Made by a program: the position numbers and the translations under genes
Part shown: positions 1 through 11,867 of the stretch, piece after piece
Layout: every line of letters begins with the position of its first letter
Position numbering within the stretch: the stretch's first letter is position 1
From: Clarkia xantiana subsp. parviflora
Taxonomy: Eukaryota; Streptophyta; Magnoliopsida; Myrtales; Onagraceae
DNA length: 64,000 bases
Reading direction: 5' to 3'
NCBI GenBank assembly: GCA_036873135.1
Contig: JAPTYO010000023.1
Span: 2,305,834 to 2,369,833 of the forward strand
The notes under the pieces: generated by a model
Told to the model about the DNA's origin: nothing
The model's input: only the letters and a program-made list of their open reading frames with translations
Database searches by the model: none

Positions 1-3000
1 AATAAGTACCGAGCAACGGCGGTATTTGTTGAATGAGCAACTGAAGGCCATAAAAAAGGTCCTTGAACTTTAATTTTTCCTGAACATCCTTTTCTCTGTG
101 GATAAAAAATAATGATTGATTTAGGATGCTCCATCTAAACATTTATATCTAATTTTGAGTCTTTGTTTCTTACATGTGCAGGAACTTGGGCTGGAGACAG
201 ATGACAAAACAGCTCTTTCATGTTAGTGGTGTACCAAAGGAATTAAGCTGTTTTTTCCATAAACCTGAAAGATCATATATGATTTTATCTATTTAAATTT
301 AAGATAAATAGTGAATTATCCTCAAGATTGATGAGTTTTTTTGTAATGAGTTATCCAGATGTTGATTGTTTTTCCATTATCTTATGTTGAAGCTTCTTTG
401 GATTCGGCAACCTTGAATTTACTCTCTTTCTACTACTTGCTGCAGCAAAATTTAAGGAAAGGATTGAAGCAAATAAGGATAAAATCCCAGCTCATGTCAT
501 GCAAGTTATTGACGACGAGCTTACGAAACTACAACACCTAGAGGCCAGCTCCAGTGAGTTCAATGTGACCAGGAACTATCTGGACTGGTTAACTATACTT
601 CCCTGGGGAAATTACAGGTGTAGTATATTCTGTTCAAACTTTTGATCTAGACTATGCTCTCAAGATATTACGCAATTGGTCAACCTTTTCTTTTTAATTA
701 CTACAAGTCACCGTTTGATTGCATATTCGTGGTCATGCATATGCGGGACTTTCTGGGTTCTCTTTCATATGGGCAGTGTTGTCCAAATTGGATAACGATA
801 ATATTTATAGGAAATTGTAAACTACTATTTGTTCATCAGATAGTATAAATACAGATGTGAGATTTATCTAATTTTTTTTCCTCGATCCTAGATTGATCTT
901 ATCATGGTACTGCACTCTTGGTGAAACCCTATTTTTTAAACTACTGTTTTGTGTACCGCCATGTTTCTTTAAGGAGCTGAAACAGAAACGAGTCCTTTCA
1001 TTCGTAACTTTATGTATGAAGATTTCCAGTGTGTTCTGGTTGAAATGGAAAGCCAGCTTATTGAGAGTGCTTTTTCTTGAACATTCATTGAGAGTGCATT
1101 TACTGAAGCATATAATCATTCCTTAATTTGGTTCAAATATTTGCATTGCATGATCGTTTTTTGTTTTTCAATTCGACCTTGTCATGACCTCCGAATAATC
1201 TGTTAACTGTTCAATCCAATATCAGCGATGAGAACTTTGATGTACTCCGGGCACAGAAAATACTTGATGAAGACCACTTTGGACTAAATGATGTCAAAGA
1301 AAGGATACTGGAGTTTATAGCCGTGGGTAAATTGAGAGGAACGTCTCAAGGTTAGCTTCATTTCCTCCATTATCTGATTATTTTCCAGTATTATTTTATT
1401 ATCTAATAGGGTTAAGAAACTAAAAACAGTCTCAACTATAGGCCATGTTGCTAATCGCTGTCCCAGATTTAAAATGTTGATATTCGGTGCCCTAACTATC
1501 AGATTGATTGATTTACAATTTTTTCTCTTAAAATTGACGGAATAAAAACATCATTTTTAATCATCAAATAAAAAAAGTCTAAACCAGTAACAAATCTGAT
1601 ACTTTGGAAAAGTGGAAAACATGTTTTTGTTGCTTTTTTTTTTTGCTGCTTAAAACACATTTTAAAGCAAAAAACAGTTGGAAAAAGTGAAAAGCAACAT
1701 GACCTATAGTTGAGACTGTTTTTAGGTTCTTAATCCTATCTAATATCAGCTTTACATGATTTTTACTCATTTTGGACGCCAAGACAATCTGGATATGTTA
1801 AGGTTGCACTAAACTAGAGGGGTGTATTTTCATCATCTAACTACAAGCTTTTGCTGATCCAGGAAAAATCATTTGTCTTTCGGGACCACCAGGAGTTGGT
1901 AAAACTAGTGTAGGACGTTCAATTGCACGTGCCTTGGACCGGAAGTTTTTCCGCTTTTCTGTTGGAGGATTATCTGATGTTGCAGAGATTAAGGTAGGTG
2001 TCTGTTATGTTCTTTAAATAGGACAATGTATCTTTTCTGTCAAAACAGGATTCGTAAATGGTTGTGTTGTTGATGAATCTTCTCATCTTGAAATTGTAGG
2101 GGCATCGCCGTACATACATCGGTGCCATGCCCGGTAAGATGGTGCAGTGTCTTAAAAATGTGGGAACAGCTAATCCTCTCGTTCTAATAGATGAGATTGA
2201 TAAGGTACAACATCTTCTTTGAAACTCTATAGAACTCGGTGCTATTGGTTGTCATAGTTGTAAGCTTTTCTTTTTTAAAAATGTTGATATTCAGTGTCCC
2301 AACTATCAAATCGGTTGATTTCCACTTTTTTCTCTTAAAACTGACGGAAAAAAACATGTTTTTTAAGCATCAAACCATGAGCAACCAATCCTCTCGTTCT
2401 AATAGATGAGATTGATAAGGTACAACATCTTCTTTGAAACTCTATAGAACTCGGTGCTATTGGTTGTCATAGTTGTAAGCTCTTCTTTTTTAAAAATGTT
2501 GATATTCGGTGTCCCAACTATCAAATTGGTTGATTTCCACTTTTTTCTCTTAAAACTGACGAAACAAAAACATGTTTTTTATGCATCAAATAAGCCTAAA
2601 CCATGAGCAAAGTGCAAAATAACATGTTTTGTTGCTTAAAACACTAATTTTAACGCCAAAATCAGTTGAAAAAGTGGAAAGCAATAAATCTGATAGTTGG
2701 AACACCGAATATCAAATTTGGGACAGATTTAGCAACACAACCTAGTTGAGACTTTTTAAGTTCTTCACCCTCTTATTTATTTAATAAAACTGCAGTTGGG
2801 AAGGGGACATGCTGGTGATCCAGCTAGCGCGTTGTTAGAGCTTCTTGACCCAGAACAGAATGCTAACTTCCTCGACCATTATCTGGATGTTCCCATTGAC
2901 CTCTCAAAGGTCAGTTGCCTATAGATAGTAATTGGATCTAGTCCACATGCTGTCTTTTAAACTACTATAACTTACCTGAACTGTGTGTGGCTGCAGGTTC

Positions 3001-6000
3001 TGTTTGTATGCACTGCAAATGTGATAGAAATGATACCGAGTCCTCTCCTCGACAGGATGGAAGTGATTAGGATTGCAGGGTATATAACTGATGAGAAGAT
3101 GCATATTGCTCGAGATTATTTGGAAAAGGCTACACGCGAAGCATGTGGTATTCAACCTGAACAGGTTCTTTACACATACTCCATATTTGACAGAAGGGTT
3201 AAGAACCTATAAACAGTCCCAACTACAGGCCGTGTTGCTAATCGCTGTCCTAGATTTAAGATGTTGATATTCGGTATCCCAACTATCAGATTGGTTGATT
3301 TTCATTTTTTTCGCTTAAAATTGACGGAACAAAAACATTTTTTAATGCATCAAATAAGCCTAAACCATAGCAATAAATCTGAAACTTCGGAAAAGTCGAT
3401 AAAACAAACTAGTTTTTGTTGCTTAAAACGCCAATTTTAACGCCAAAATCAGTTAACAAAAAGTGGAAAGCAATAAATCTGATAGTTAAGACACCGAATA
3501 TCAACATTTTAAATTTGGGACAACGTTTAGCAACACAACCTATACTAAAGATTGTTTTTAGGTTCTTAACCCTTGATATAATGATTGTTAATCAGTGAAT
3601 CACGACTTCCAAGCAACTTTCATCCGTTACACATTTTTTTCTTCCGTCTTCATAGTTTTTCAATTATACTAGTCTGGTTATGGAGTTTAGGTTTATTTAC
3701 TGATTGTGTTAAAAAAATCAACTATTCAAGCTTCAGTCCTATAAAAATGTAACTTTTTAGATAAATTTTGACCATGAGGCTATTTTGTTGCAGGTCGAGG
3801 TAACAGATGCCGCTCTCCTTGAACTTATAGAAAACTACTGCAGAGAAGCAGGTGTCAGGAATCTCCAGAAGCAGATTGAAAAGATCTACCGAAAGGTTCA
3901 TCCTTTACTTGAACTTTAAAAATGGCAAAAACAACCCTTTCTCTGTCTAAGTTGGCTCTATGTACTATTTTTCTTTTCTCCCTGTCGGATTAATATAGTT
4001 TTTGAATGTCTTATGTTTCTTCTATGTGGCAGACCGCTTTGCAACTAGTAAGACAAGGCGAGTTGAAGGAAACTGCAAACACAGTCGACTCAGTCAGCTC
4101 TTGTGATGAATCGGGTCAACAGAAATCTGAAAGTACTGCATCTAATGATAGCAGCAGTAGCGAAGAAGCATCTGGGACTGGAATTATTTCAAAAGATCAA
4201 GCAACAGAGCTGAAGGTATGTCTTTTTTTTTTCGTTAATAACCTAAAAAAGTCCCCAACTATAGGTCACGTTACTAATCTCTGTCCCAAATTTAAAATGT
4301 TGATATTCAGTGTCCCAACTATCAGATTTGTTGCTATCCACTTTTTGTCGACTGATTACGGCGTTAAAATTGTCGTTTTAAGCAACAAAAACATATTGTT
4401 TTCCACTTTTCCGAAGTATTAGATTAGTTGCTCATGGTTTAGGCTTATTTGATACTTAAAAAAACATGTTTTTGTTTCGTCAATTTCAAGATAAAAAAGT
4501 AGAAATCAACCCGTCTGACAGTTGGTAATCACTCCTTCACCTATCACATCTTAAAGTTTTAGGATAGCTGGTAAAGTGGTTTATCTAATATATGATGATG
4601 ATGCCAGTGGAATCTTCTGATAGTTTGTGTCTTGGCAGGACCCTGCAGAAGCAGAGAAAACTGAAGAGAGCGCCGCAACTCAAGCATTGGACAAAATCTG
4701 TGTCGACAAACCAAACTTATCAGATTTTGTCGGAAAACCCGTCTTCCACGCAGAGCGTCTTTACAAACACACCCCAGTTGGTGTCGTGATGGGTCTTGCA
4801 TGGACCGCAATGGGTGGGTCCACTTTATACATCGAAACCTCTCAGGTTGAGCAAATCGAAGGGAAAGGTGCCCTCCACATTACTGGACAGCTCGGGGACG
4901 TCATGAAAGAAAGTGCGCAGATTGCTCACATAGTCGCCAGATCAATAATGCTCGAGAAAGAGCCAGATAACCAGTTCTTTGCAGATACAAAGCTCCATCT
5001 CCATGTCCCTGCAGGCGCCACACCTAAAGACGGACCCAGCGCCGGCTGCACAATGATTACTTCCATGTTGTCTCTTGCCATGAAGAAGCCTGTCAAGAAG
5101 GATCTTGCAATGACTGGTGAAGTCACCCTCACTGGCAAGATACTTCCCATTGGTGGGGTATGTCTTCAAACCCTCTTGTTTTCTTTTCCACCATTGCAAA
5201 GCCTTTTCTTGAAACTCATCAAAGCAATCCTAACATGGCGAAAAGTGGTTTGAAACTCGGAGCTCTCATGGGAATATCTAGAAAGTGCCCATTTTTCGCT
5301 TGCAGTAGTATTCTAGGTGAATTTGGTGTTTAGCCAAGCCAACCAGGGAACGCCACGCGTCTTATTAAGCACTAGGGTCTCACCCATCCCCTTAGGGGTC
5401 TTAGAAAGAACACAACACATTTTGATACTTAGCACAGTTTTGTGGGTTCGGTCTAGACACCATATCTTCCCAATAATCACTTGACTATGGACTTGCTTCT
5501 GGGTTTTGGGTCGTAGTGATGAGTCAAACCCATCAAGTTTCTCTCTTTCTTTTTGCCAAACAATCCCATCCAAGAATCGCTCGACTATGGACTTGCTTCT
5601 AGGTTTGGGTATGGGTTGTAGTGATGGGTCAAACCCATCAAGTTGGTTTGTTTCCAATCAAGTTGGTTTTTTGGGTTAAGAACCTAAAAACAGTCCCAAC
5701 TTTATCCTGTGTTGCTAATCACTGTTCCATATTGAAAATGTTGATATTCGGTGCCCTAATTATTAGATTTATTGCTTTTCACTATTTTCCGACTGATTTT
5801 GGCGTTAAAATTGACGTTTAAAGAATCAAAATTATGTTTTTTGTCTGTTGTTTGGACATAATCAGTGAAGTGGGCATTGGATTGAGCTTTCTATGCATTT
5901 TGCTTGAATTGGCTGATAGATGTCTCTTTTCGGGTATTGGGTTTCTCAGGTTAAAGAGAAAACTATAGCTGCAAGGAGAAGCGAAGTAAAGACGATCATT

Positions 6001-6144
6001 TTTCCGTCAGCTAACAGAAGAGACTTTGAAGAGCTCGCACCGAATTTAAAGGAAGGCCTCGATGTACATTTTGTCGACAGCTATAACCAAATACTCGGCC
6101 TCGCCTTTGAAGACGAAGATCACAGCGGAGAAGAAGTAAATTGA
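1..6144 (+). CDS. LON1: Lon protease, mitochondrial/organellar Lon1 type (5' part lies outside the window)
   Basis: ATP-dependent Ser/Lys protease of the organelle matrix that degrades damaged proteins. Twelve exons are readable: 1-58 (partial), 182-221, 446-617, 1226-1350, 1863-1993, 2100-2204, 2796-2909, 2997-3164, 3794-3895, 4033-4215, 4639-5157 and 5950-6144. All join in phase at GT-AG sites. The visible protein starts in the [16 protein letters not shown] segment just before the AAA+ module. It then shows Walker A GPPGVGKT (exon 5), Walker B LVLIDEID (exon 6) and sensor region LFVCTANV (exon 8). A Ser-rich acidic spacer in exon 10 is followed by the protease domain, with catalytic Ser in DGPSAG (codon 5038-5040) and Lys in GGVKEK (codon 5953-5955). 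The C-terminus ends GEEVN with no SKL-type peroxisomal signal, which favours Lon1 over the peroxisomal Lon2. No stop or frameshift is seen. Introns 4, 6, 8, 10 and 11 carry the same small inverted-repeat element. Confidence 0.95.
1409..1736. mobile_element. Mutator-like MITE, family A, copy 1 (Lon intron 4)
   Basis: 328-bp element with near-perfect terminal inverted repeats of about 40 bp. The left end begins GGGTTAAGAAACTAAAAAC and the right end is its complement, ending TTAGGTTCTTAATCC. It is flanked by an exact 9-bp direct repeat TATCTAATA (1400-1408 and 1737-1745). A 9-bp target duplication is characteristic of the Mutator superfamily. No coding capacity. It is the best-preserved copy in this gene and defines the family. 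Confidence 0.8.
2172..2601 (+). repeat. Tandem duplication of the exon 6 end and intron 6 start
   Basis: The segment starting AATCCTCTCGTTCTAATAG at 2172 is repeated at 2387, an offset of 215 bp. The repeated unit holds the last 33 bases of Lon exon 6 (Walker B, ending GATTGATAAG), its GT donor (2205, copied at 2420) and the start of intron 6, including part of a family A MITE. The copies differ by only a few bases, so the duplication is recent. The second half-exon has no acceptor of its own that I could see directly before it. Confidence 0.85.
2270..2771. mobile_element. Family A MITE, broken copy (Lon intron 6)
   Basis: Internal family A sequence (AAAATGTTGATATTC, TGTCCCAACTATCA) appears twice because of the 215-bp duplication. 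The right end survives near 2730-2771 (GTTGAGACTTTTTAAG). The left terminal repeat is missing, so no target duplication can be assigned. Confidence 0.6.
3196..3572. mobile_element. Family A MITE, complete copy (Lon intron 8)
   Basis: Left end GGGTTAAGAACCTATAAAC and right end TTTTAGGTTCTTAACCC are inverted repeats. Flanks TTGACAGAA and TTGATATAA agree at 7 of 9 positions, consistent with an aged 9-bp target duplication. Internal sequence is the same as the intron 4 copy. Confidence 0.75.
4233..4530. mobile_element. Family A MITE, right end decayed (Lon intron 10)
   Basis: Starts GTTAATAACCTAAAAAAGTC and continues with family A internal sequence, including ATGTTGATATTCAGTGTCCC. The right side fades near GACAGTTGGTAATCAC without a clear terminal repeat. 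Confidence 0.6.
5673..5845. mobile_element. Family A MITE, left half only (Lon intron 11)
   Basis: GGGTTAAGAACCTAAAAAC followed by family A internal sequence as far as the AAAATTGACGTTTAAAG region. The right half is absent. The 5320-5660 stretch before it, in the same intron, has short internal repeats (GACTATGGACTTGCTTCT twice) and no recognisable gene. Confidence 0.6.
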
Positions 6145-6734
6145 AACGAGTCATCTCCAAGCAGCAACTAGCAATAAATTGATGTTATCTGGATTGAGGT
6201 TTGAAGCGCGCATTGCGCGAACCACTGGAGTATATTTTGCTTGGGCTAATCATTTATTACATACACTAAGATAAGCAGCTGGTTTGTTTTTATACACCAG
6301 AGTGATTATTAACAAGGTTGTAAGTTTATTTTGATACTTGGCCCAAAAAAATGATAGATAATAAATGGCAAATTGCCATTTTTGGTGTTTTCCCATTGGT
6401 TTTTATTGCTAAGCCTCGGTACATAGAATAATTCCTACTCAGCAGTGGGTTGGCCATAAAGGGTAATAAAGGGTAATATGTTAATTTGAGTCAAGGGTTT
6501 GATATTGAAATTTGAGGATTAAATTGAATAAATTAAAAGTTATGAATATATTAGAGGGATTAAATTGAACAAAATAAAAAATTTAGGGCTACTCACAAAA
6601 TTAGTAACCTAATACACTCAATAGACTGCTTGTTTAAGTCTGCCTGTAGTGAGGGTATATCAGGTTACCACTAATATCATAATCATGTCATATTTTTTTC
6701 ACTTATAACATAACCATTGTGGTTATATTTATTA
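6145..6734. other. Lon 3' flank, no gene seen
   Basis: AT-rich sequence after the Lon stop codon. It presumably holds the 3' UTR; I could not fix a poly(A) site. The part at 6470-6600 has phrases such as TTGAGGATTAAATTGAA that also occur in the Mutator-like elements at 19750 and 47906, so it is probably an eroded fragment of one. Confidence 0.4.
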
Positions 6735-7380
6735 GGGAAGGTGTCAGTTTGTGTCTGAGGTTGAAATTGAGGTTGAAATTCAATGTCCCAATTTTCATAT
6801 GTGTTGCTATTTGGTCTCTCCGTTAAATTTTGGGGTTAAGTTGAACGGAATCTGGTTACGTGACGGTCACTTGGGTGAACAATTTCAAAATTCCAAAAAT
6901 ACCCCTGACCATAATTAGGGTTCTGGCCAAACCCACCTCGATTCCGGCCTATTGCGGCCAAACTCAGCCCGATTACAGGCAAACCCACCCCGATTCCGGC
7001 CCATTACGTTCAACCCACCCAGATTTCGGCCAATTATGGCCAAACCCGTCCCGTTTCCGACCGATTACGGCCTATTCCGACCTATTCCCGATTTAGGGTT
7101 AAGGAGCTCCGATTTAGGATTTAGGGTTCCGGCCGATTTTGACCGATTCCCGGCCGATTCCGACCGATTGGAGGTGGGTGGGTGGAGGTGGGTGGCTGGA
7201 ATGGGGGCTTTAAAAAAAAGTCAAAATAGTCTTTTCAACTCAATCTGATAAAATTAACCCCAAAAAACTAACAGAAAACCAAATAAGCACAAAACTGAAA
7301 ATTAGGACACTAAATTTCAACAGTTTAACACTAACTTGACACTCAGAGCAAATTCCAGAAAGCTTTTAGGTTTTATTCCC
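6735..7380. mobile_element. Mutator-like non-autonomous element, family E
   Basis: 646-bp insertion flanked by an exact 9-bp duplication TATTTATTA (6726-6734 and 7381-7389). Both arms carry related inverted sequence (CCGTTAAATTTTGGGGTTAA on the left, its relative TTAACCCCAAAAAACTAAC on the right). The core is GC-rich with short repeats of CGATTCCGGCC type. The short open frames across the core are low-complexity products of those repeats and are not taken as genes. Confidence 0.75.
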
Positions 7381-7533
7381 TATTTATTAGTACCATAACC
7401 ATAGTCATAAATAACCATAATCATAAATAACTTAACCATAATCACGATTTTCCACTACGATCAAACTATTTATCCAGAACTAGTCAAACTAGTACATCAT
7501 GTTGACTTAAGGCGGACAAGGTTTGACGCAGCT

Positions 7534-7646
7534 AAAACAACATATCTAACGAGAGATTATGTTTTCAAGTTCAGTATATAATGAGTATGCAATCAAATAT
7601 AAAACAACATATTAATGAGAGATTATGTTTTCAAGTTCGGTATATA
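7534..7646. repeat. 67-bp tandem duplication at a retroelement target site
   Basis: AAAACAACATAT.. starts at 7534 and again at 7601, each followed by GAGAGATTATGTTTTCAAG. The second unit is interrupted by the poly(A)-tailed insertion at 7647 and resumes at 9344. Confidence 0.7.
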
Positions 7647-9343
7647 CAACATTTCAAATAGATGGCACTATTTGGATGCTCTCAACTGGCTCCCTGAAAG
7701 TAAGTTTCCGCCTCGGCAAACTTCATCAGGGGGAACTGCGGAGCTCCATCTCCGGCCAAAGCTAAGCCTACTCCAACGCCAAAGCCAAAGCTAAGCCTAC
7801 TCCAACGCCAAAGCCAAAGCCTGAAACCGTGTCTCAGCGGTTGGCCTTGCTCAACCTCGCATTCGCCCCACACCTCACCGTCGGCTCGTCTAAGAGCGGA
7901 GTCCACCTCCTTCCCTCCACGCCCACAAACATGTTACCCTCTCAGCCACGACGGAGAGATATGACCTATCTCTCGGAAGTGCGCACACCTCGCTCACCAT
8001 CACCACCACCACCACCGAGCGCACACAAAGGCCGCCCGATACCACCACAACCACCCCCGTTCACCTCCACGCACCTCCGTCATCACACACCTCCGTCATC
8101 ATCCACACATCCCACGAACATCCACACCCCCCACACCTAAGCCTAAGCCGGAAGCCCTCCCACAGCGGATGGCTTTGTTCAACCTCGCCTTCATCCCACT
8201 CTCCGCCTCCACCTCGCCAAATCGCGGAGTCCGCCTCACCCCCTACTACTTCACGTCCCCCCCTTCACCTTCACCATCACAACAACCCCCGATCCCGCAC
8301 AAAGATCCCCCACTAACACCACCACCACCTCCACACTCTCCCACGCGCCTACACTTGCATTCACGCGCCAACACGCGCTGCCACACGTGTCACACGCGCC
8401 GCACGCGCCACCCACGCGCCACCCACGCGCCACCCACCCGCCAGCACGCGCTCACACGCGCCGGCCAACTGGAAGCCACGCGTCCACTGCAGTGGCGCGT
8501 GTATCCCACGCGCCGCCATGCGCGACGACACGCGCCTCCACGCGCCGCCACGGTTCACCTCCGCCACCAACATGTCGTGCGTCGGTAGCCTGCGTCCCTC
8601 CACGCGCCGTCGTGGATGCTACCGTTTTAAGCTCAAACTAGACTACTTTCTGGCGGTACAACCTACTACCCTCCACCATCTACCCCTTCCAGGAGAATCC
8701 ATGGTTCGTAAGAACCAACGCTCCGTTCTCGGAACAAGCCATCGCATGATATTTACCATCCGGGGTATCCACGATACGACCGCGGTTGCAGCCGTATCTC
8801 ATTTCCTTCTCCTAACAGAGAAGCAGAGCATCTCTATGGCACCCCCGAAGTGCGCTATTCCTTCGCGGATGTTCCATGGGCAGGGGTGCTTCGGTAAACT
8901 GTTTTCATCCAGCACCTACTACTTAGAGATCTCTGCACCGGTCATGCGGTCATCCTTGGTTGTCTATAGAGTCGTTTGTGTTTCCGATTTATTATGGGTA
9001 CTGTCTGGTAACGCTTGGTTTGCAGGTTCTCTGTTAGCTATGTCGCTCTCGAGGAAGGTTTTTCTACCCTCCGAAGGGCTACGGGTGCCGTTGTATCAAG
9101 TGGATTCCTCCTCTCCAAGCTTCTATCATTTGCCTGGGGTCATCTCTTCCGTTATTCCGTTCTGTTGTTCTAGTTTATTTACTTTTATTCGTTTTTCGAT
9201 GTTTTGCTCTGTTGTTTTGTTAGTACCCGCTCTACTAGTTCAGGAATTGAATGTTTTCCAATCTCTCCAGCGCGGGTTTTCTCTAATTTGTAGTATGTAA
9301 TAACCTTTATTTAAATAAAGTTCGATTTTCATTATAAAAAAAA
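7647..9343 (+). mobile_element. Poly(A)-tailed retroelement, LINE-like and non-autonomous
   Basis: 1.7-kb insertion flanked by the exact 14-bp duplication AAGTTCGGTATATA (7633-7646 and 9344-9357). It ends in AATAAAG plus a short A-run at 9334-9343. Long variable target duplications plus a 3' A-tail indicate target-primed reverse transcription, as for LINEs and their passengers. No reverse transcriptase motif is visible. The 5' half (7680-8600) is C-rich with a dense run of CACGCGCC-type repeats at 8340-8560 that keeps several frames open. The 260-codon frame at 8518-9300 has no family features I recognise. A LINE deletion derivative or a retro-copied transcript are both possible. Confidence 0.6.
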
Positions 9344-9357
9344 AAGTTCGGTATATA

Positions 9358-9699
9358 ATGAATATGCGATCAAATATTTAGAATGAGTATAACAAACTAT
9401 CAATATAATCAAATAATAAATGGTCAAGTAGCTGTCCTACATAGGATTTTCTCTTACAGAAAAGTTTATAATCTTTCTCGAAGCTTCCTCTCTTTGATGG
9501 AGGAAGAAAGAAGGAAGAAGATATTTTCTCTGGACTTTCTTCGCTCTGCTAATTTGAGCCGTAGAAGTAGGACAAGTTTCTTCAGTTAGTCGTAGAGTCC
9601 TCCCTGTATTGATTGATTCTTCATTGAATCTCTCTCGCTCAAACGATCGTTATGCTCTGATCCTTCAGTTGTTTGAGAATCGACTGCTCTGTGGCCGCC
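9358..9699 (+). promoter_or_regulatory. Presumed promoter and 5' UTR of the J-domain gene
   Basis: This stretch separates the retroelement target site from the ATG at 9700. It holds a purine-rich tract (GAGGAAGAAAGAAGGAAGAAG near 9500) and no convincing TATA box. The start codon sits in a good context (GCCGCCATGG). The retroelement therefore lies within about 360 bp of the start codon. Confidence 0.35.
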
Positions 9700-10685
9700 A
9701 TGGATGGAGGGGGAGGTTCCGCCTCTGGATCTTGCTACTACACAGTCCTCGGGGTCCGTAAGGACGTATCCTTCTCTCATATCCGGGCCGCCTACCGCAA
9801 ACTCGCCATGGTACAAGATCGGTTAAAATCTCTGCTGAGACTTCGGATTAATCTAATCGAATGCTTGTTTCTTGTAGAAATGGCATCCGGACAAGTGGAC
9901 GAAGAATCCGCAGGTGGCCGGAGAAGCCAACCGTCGATTTCAGCAAATCCAGGAGGCCTACTCAGGTAATTAATCGAACTCAGATCCTTAGAACAACTTT
10001 GCGATCGTTTGGATGCTGAAGTTAGCTGTTGTTACTGTTTGGGGAATGCAGTCCTCTCTGATCAGGGAAAGAGGTCAATGTATGACGGTGGGATTTACAA
10101 TCCGCTTGAGGAGGATGAGGACAAGGTTTGATTAATCCTTTCGAGTTTTCATTTCGCTGCACAATTGATTATTGTTCCTGTTCATTAGCTGGAGAATTGA
10201 GAAACGATTGGTAAAGGCATACTTGTTCCTGAATTATGTGACTTTGGTGGTGAAACGAACCCAGGATTTCTGCAATTTCATGCAAGAGATGGTCACGATG
10301 ATGAACACCGTCAAGGATGAGGTAAAGGAATTTCTGGTCCCCCATTTTCTGGTGAAAATGTAATCTTCTTTGAATAGAATCATATGAATTTGTTACATTA
10401 CACTATGAATGATGCAAATTACAACAATTCAATTGCAGGCTAGATATACTTAGATTACTTTATTAACTATGATTATGTATGTATGCCTATGTGGTGTGGA
10501 GTGGATTTTGATTGTTTGGAGATTTGCAGGGAGATAGTTTTGAGGATCTGCAAAGGATGTTCCAGGACATGGTTGGTAATAATGGTGGTGGAGATAACAT
10601 GGGGTTTGACCTCAACGGCACGGATCGGTCGGGGCAGAGAAGACCACGCCTCAACGTGTCGAGTCGCAGCAGCTCCTGCCATTAA
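9700..10685 (+). CDS. Small J-domain (DnaJ/Hsp40) co-chaperone, 161 aa
   Basis: Five exons: 9700-9810, 9878-9965, 10052-10125, 10265-10321 and 10530-10685, all GT-AG and in phase, with TAA at 10683. The J-domain fills the N-terminal half: [25 protein letters not shown], then KWHPDKW with the HPD signature across the first exon junction, then [15 protein letters not shown]. The rest ([10 protein letters not shown].., [13 protein letters not shown]) is an acidic, Met-rich tail of the plant type III J-protein kind with no Cys-rich or substrate-binding domain. J-proteins stimulate the ATPase of Hsp70 through HPD; the client and compartment are not evident, and no targeting peptide is seen. All exons are intact. 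Confidence 0.9.
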
Positions 10686-10844
10686 TGCAAAACGTATTAT
10701 CCTTTCTCGATTGATCACCTTATGTACTTTCCTTATTAATCTTTCGTGATAATTCGAAGAGGTTACTTTACAGATTGGAGACTTGCATTGATCATCACAT
10801 AATTGGTGAATTGTTGCAATTTGCAGGTTAACTCTTGGACTTAG

Positions 10845-11018
10845 GTGGGTGTGCAGTTTTCTGCCTCCAATGGGCGATGGTTTGCGATTAAGCGTTGTAG
10901 AGGTATCGATTCAACTAAACCTAGTATTGAGATCGAACCATTTCCATTACCGGATGCTGCTGCTTTGATAAAGCTTAGCAATGTTCTTGAAACTGTTCTT
11001 TTGGAGGTTGTTAGGTAG
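10845..11018 (+). other. Unassigned coding-like fragment downstream of the J-domain gene
   Basis: An open stretch of 57 codons follows an acceptor-like TTTGCAG near 10826 and ends at TAG 11016. It reads VGVQFSASNGRWFAIKRC.. through ALIKLSNVLETVLLEVVR. The composition is protein-like rather than low-complexity, but I do not recognise a family. It has no start codon and could be an alternative last exon, a captured gene fragment or chance. Confidence 0.2.
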
Positions 11019-11867
11019 GTTTGTAACATATATTGTAAAACAATAATGAGTTAAATGGCTAAGAATGAGGTATTTTGAGAGTGGATGGCAATGTCACTTG
11101 ATGTAGTAGTTTCTTGGATTCAGATCTACTGCACTACATCTTGTGCCCCAGATCGTAGTTTACCGTTAAAATATTAATATATGTCGTTAGATTTAATATT
11201 TTTTTCATAGGATTTATCCATCTTAATAGAGTTTTAGACATAATGGAATGCAATAAATATAAAAAAATAAACTATAACTATAAATGTAGTGCGAGAAATA
11301 AACAAGGTAAGCTGTATATACAAAATTTTAAGTATAATAAATATGACTTCATAATTCTTGGTCTACACGATCGTAATATCAAATCTTCAAGATATGTCAT
11401 TCATAAAGAATACATTTTTCTTAATTGTAATAGATTAGTATTAAAGAATAATATATGAAAATATATTCATTTTTCTGTCATTAATGAGGCCAAATTTGCA
11501 TTGTGTCATCGTTCTTCATAAAATCATTATCTTTCGCACAGCATAATATGATCCATTTTCTGCAAGCATCATCACACTTCTCATCATACTCTCATTACAT
11601 TTTTTTGGTAAGACAAATCATATTTGTTTATCGATATCATGATGATTCTAATTATTTTATTTCATTCAAAATCAACATTGCTCATTACATAGTAATTATA
11701 ATAAAGTTGCACTCACTTCAAAGTTATAAACTACAACACCCACTTCAGGTCGGAGAGTAAAATGTATTCTCATTGTAATCATAAAATGCAATTCCCAATT
11801 GAGTGAGCGGAGGATGACATCATTATAATTATAAAATACAACACTCATTTCAATTAGTGAGAGTATA
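11019..11867. other. AT-rich intergenic stretch, no gene seen
   Basis: Strongly AT-rich with short near-repeats (CACTTCA plus GTTATAAACTACAAC / TATAAAATACAAC around 11710-11860). No open frame with family features and no clear element ends. Confidence 0.4.

Noticed and set aside
1..58. Possible 2-base deletion in the first Lon exon
   Set aside because: Reading the second frame gives [19 protein letters not shown], which fits remembered plant Lon1 (a Gly/Thr difference), so no frameshift is needed.
4926..5199. Minus-strand frames over Lon exon 11
   Set aside because: Shadow of the protease-domain exon, which reads without interruption on +.
7829..8641. Pro/Thr/His/Arg-rich frames on both strands
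   Set aside because: Low-complexity CACGCGCC-type sequence inside the poly(A)-tailed element keeps frames open; no domain.
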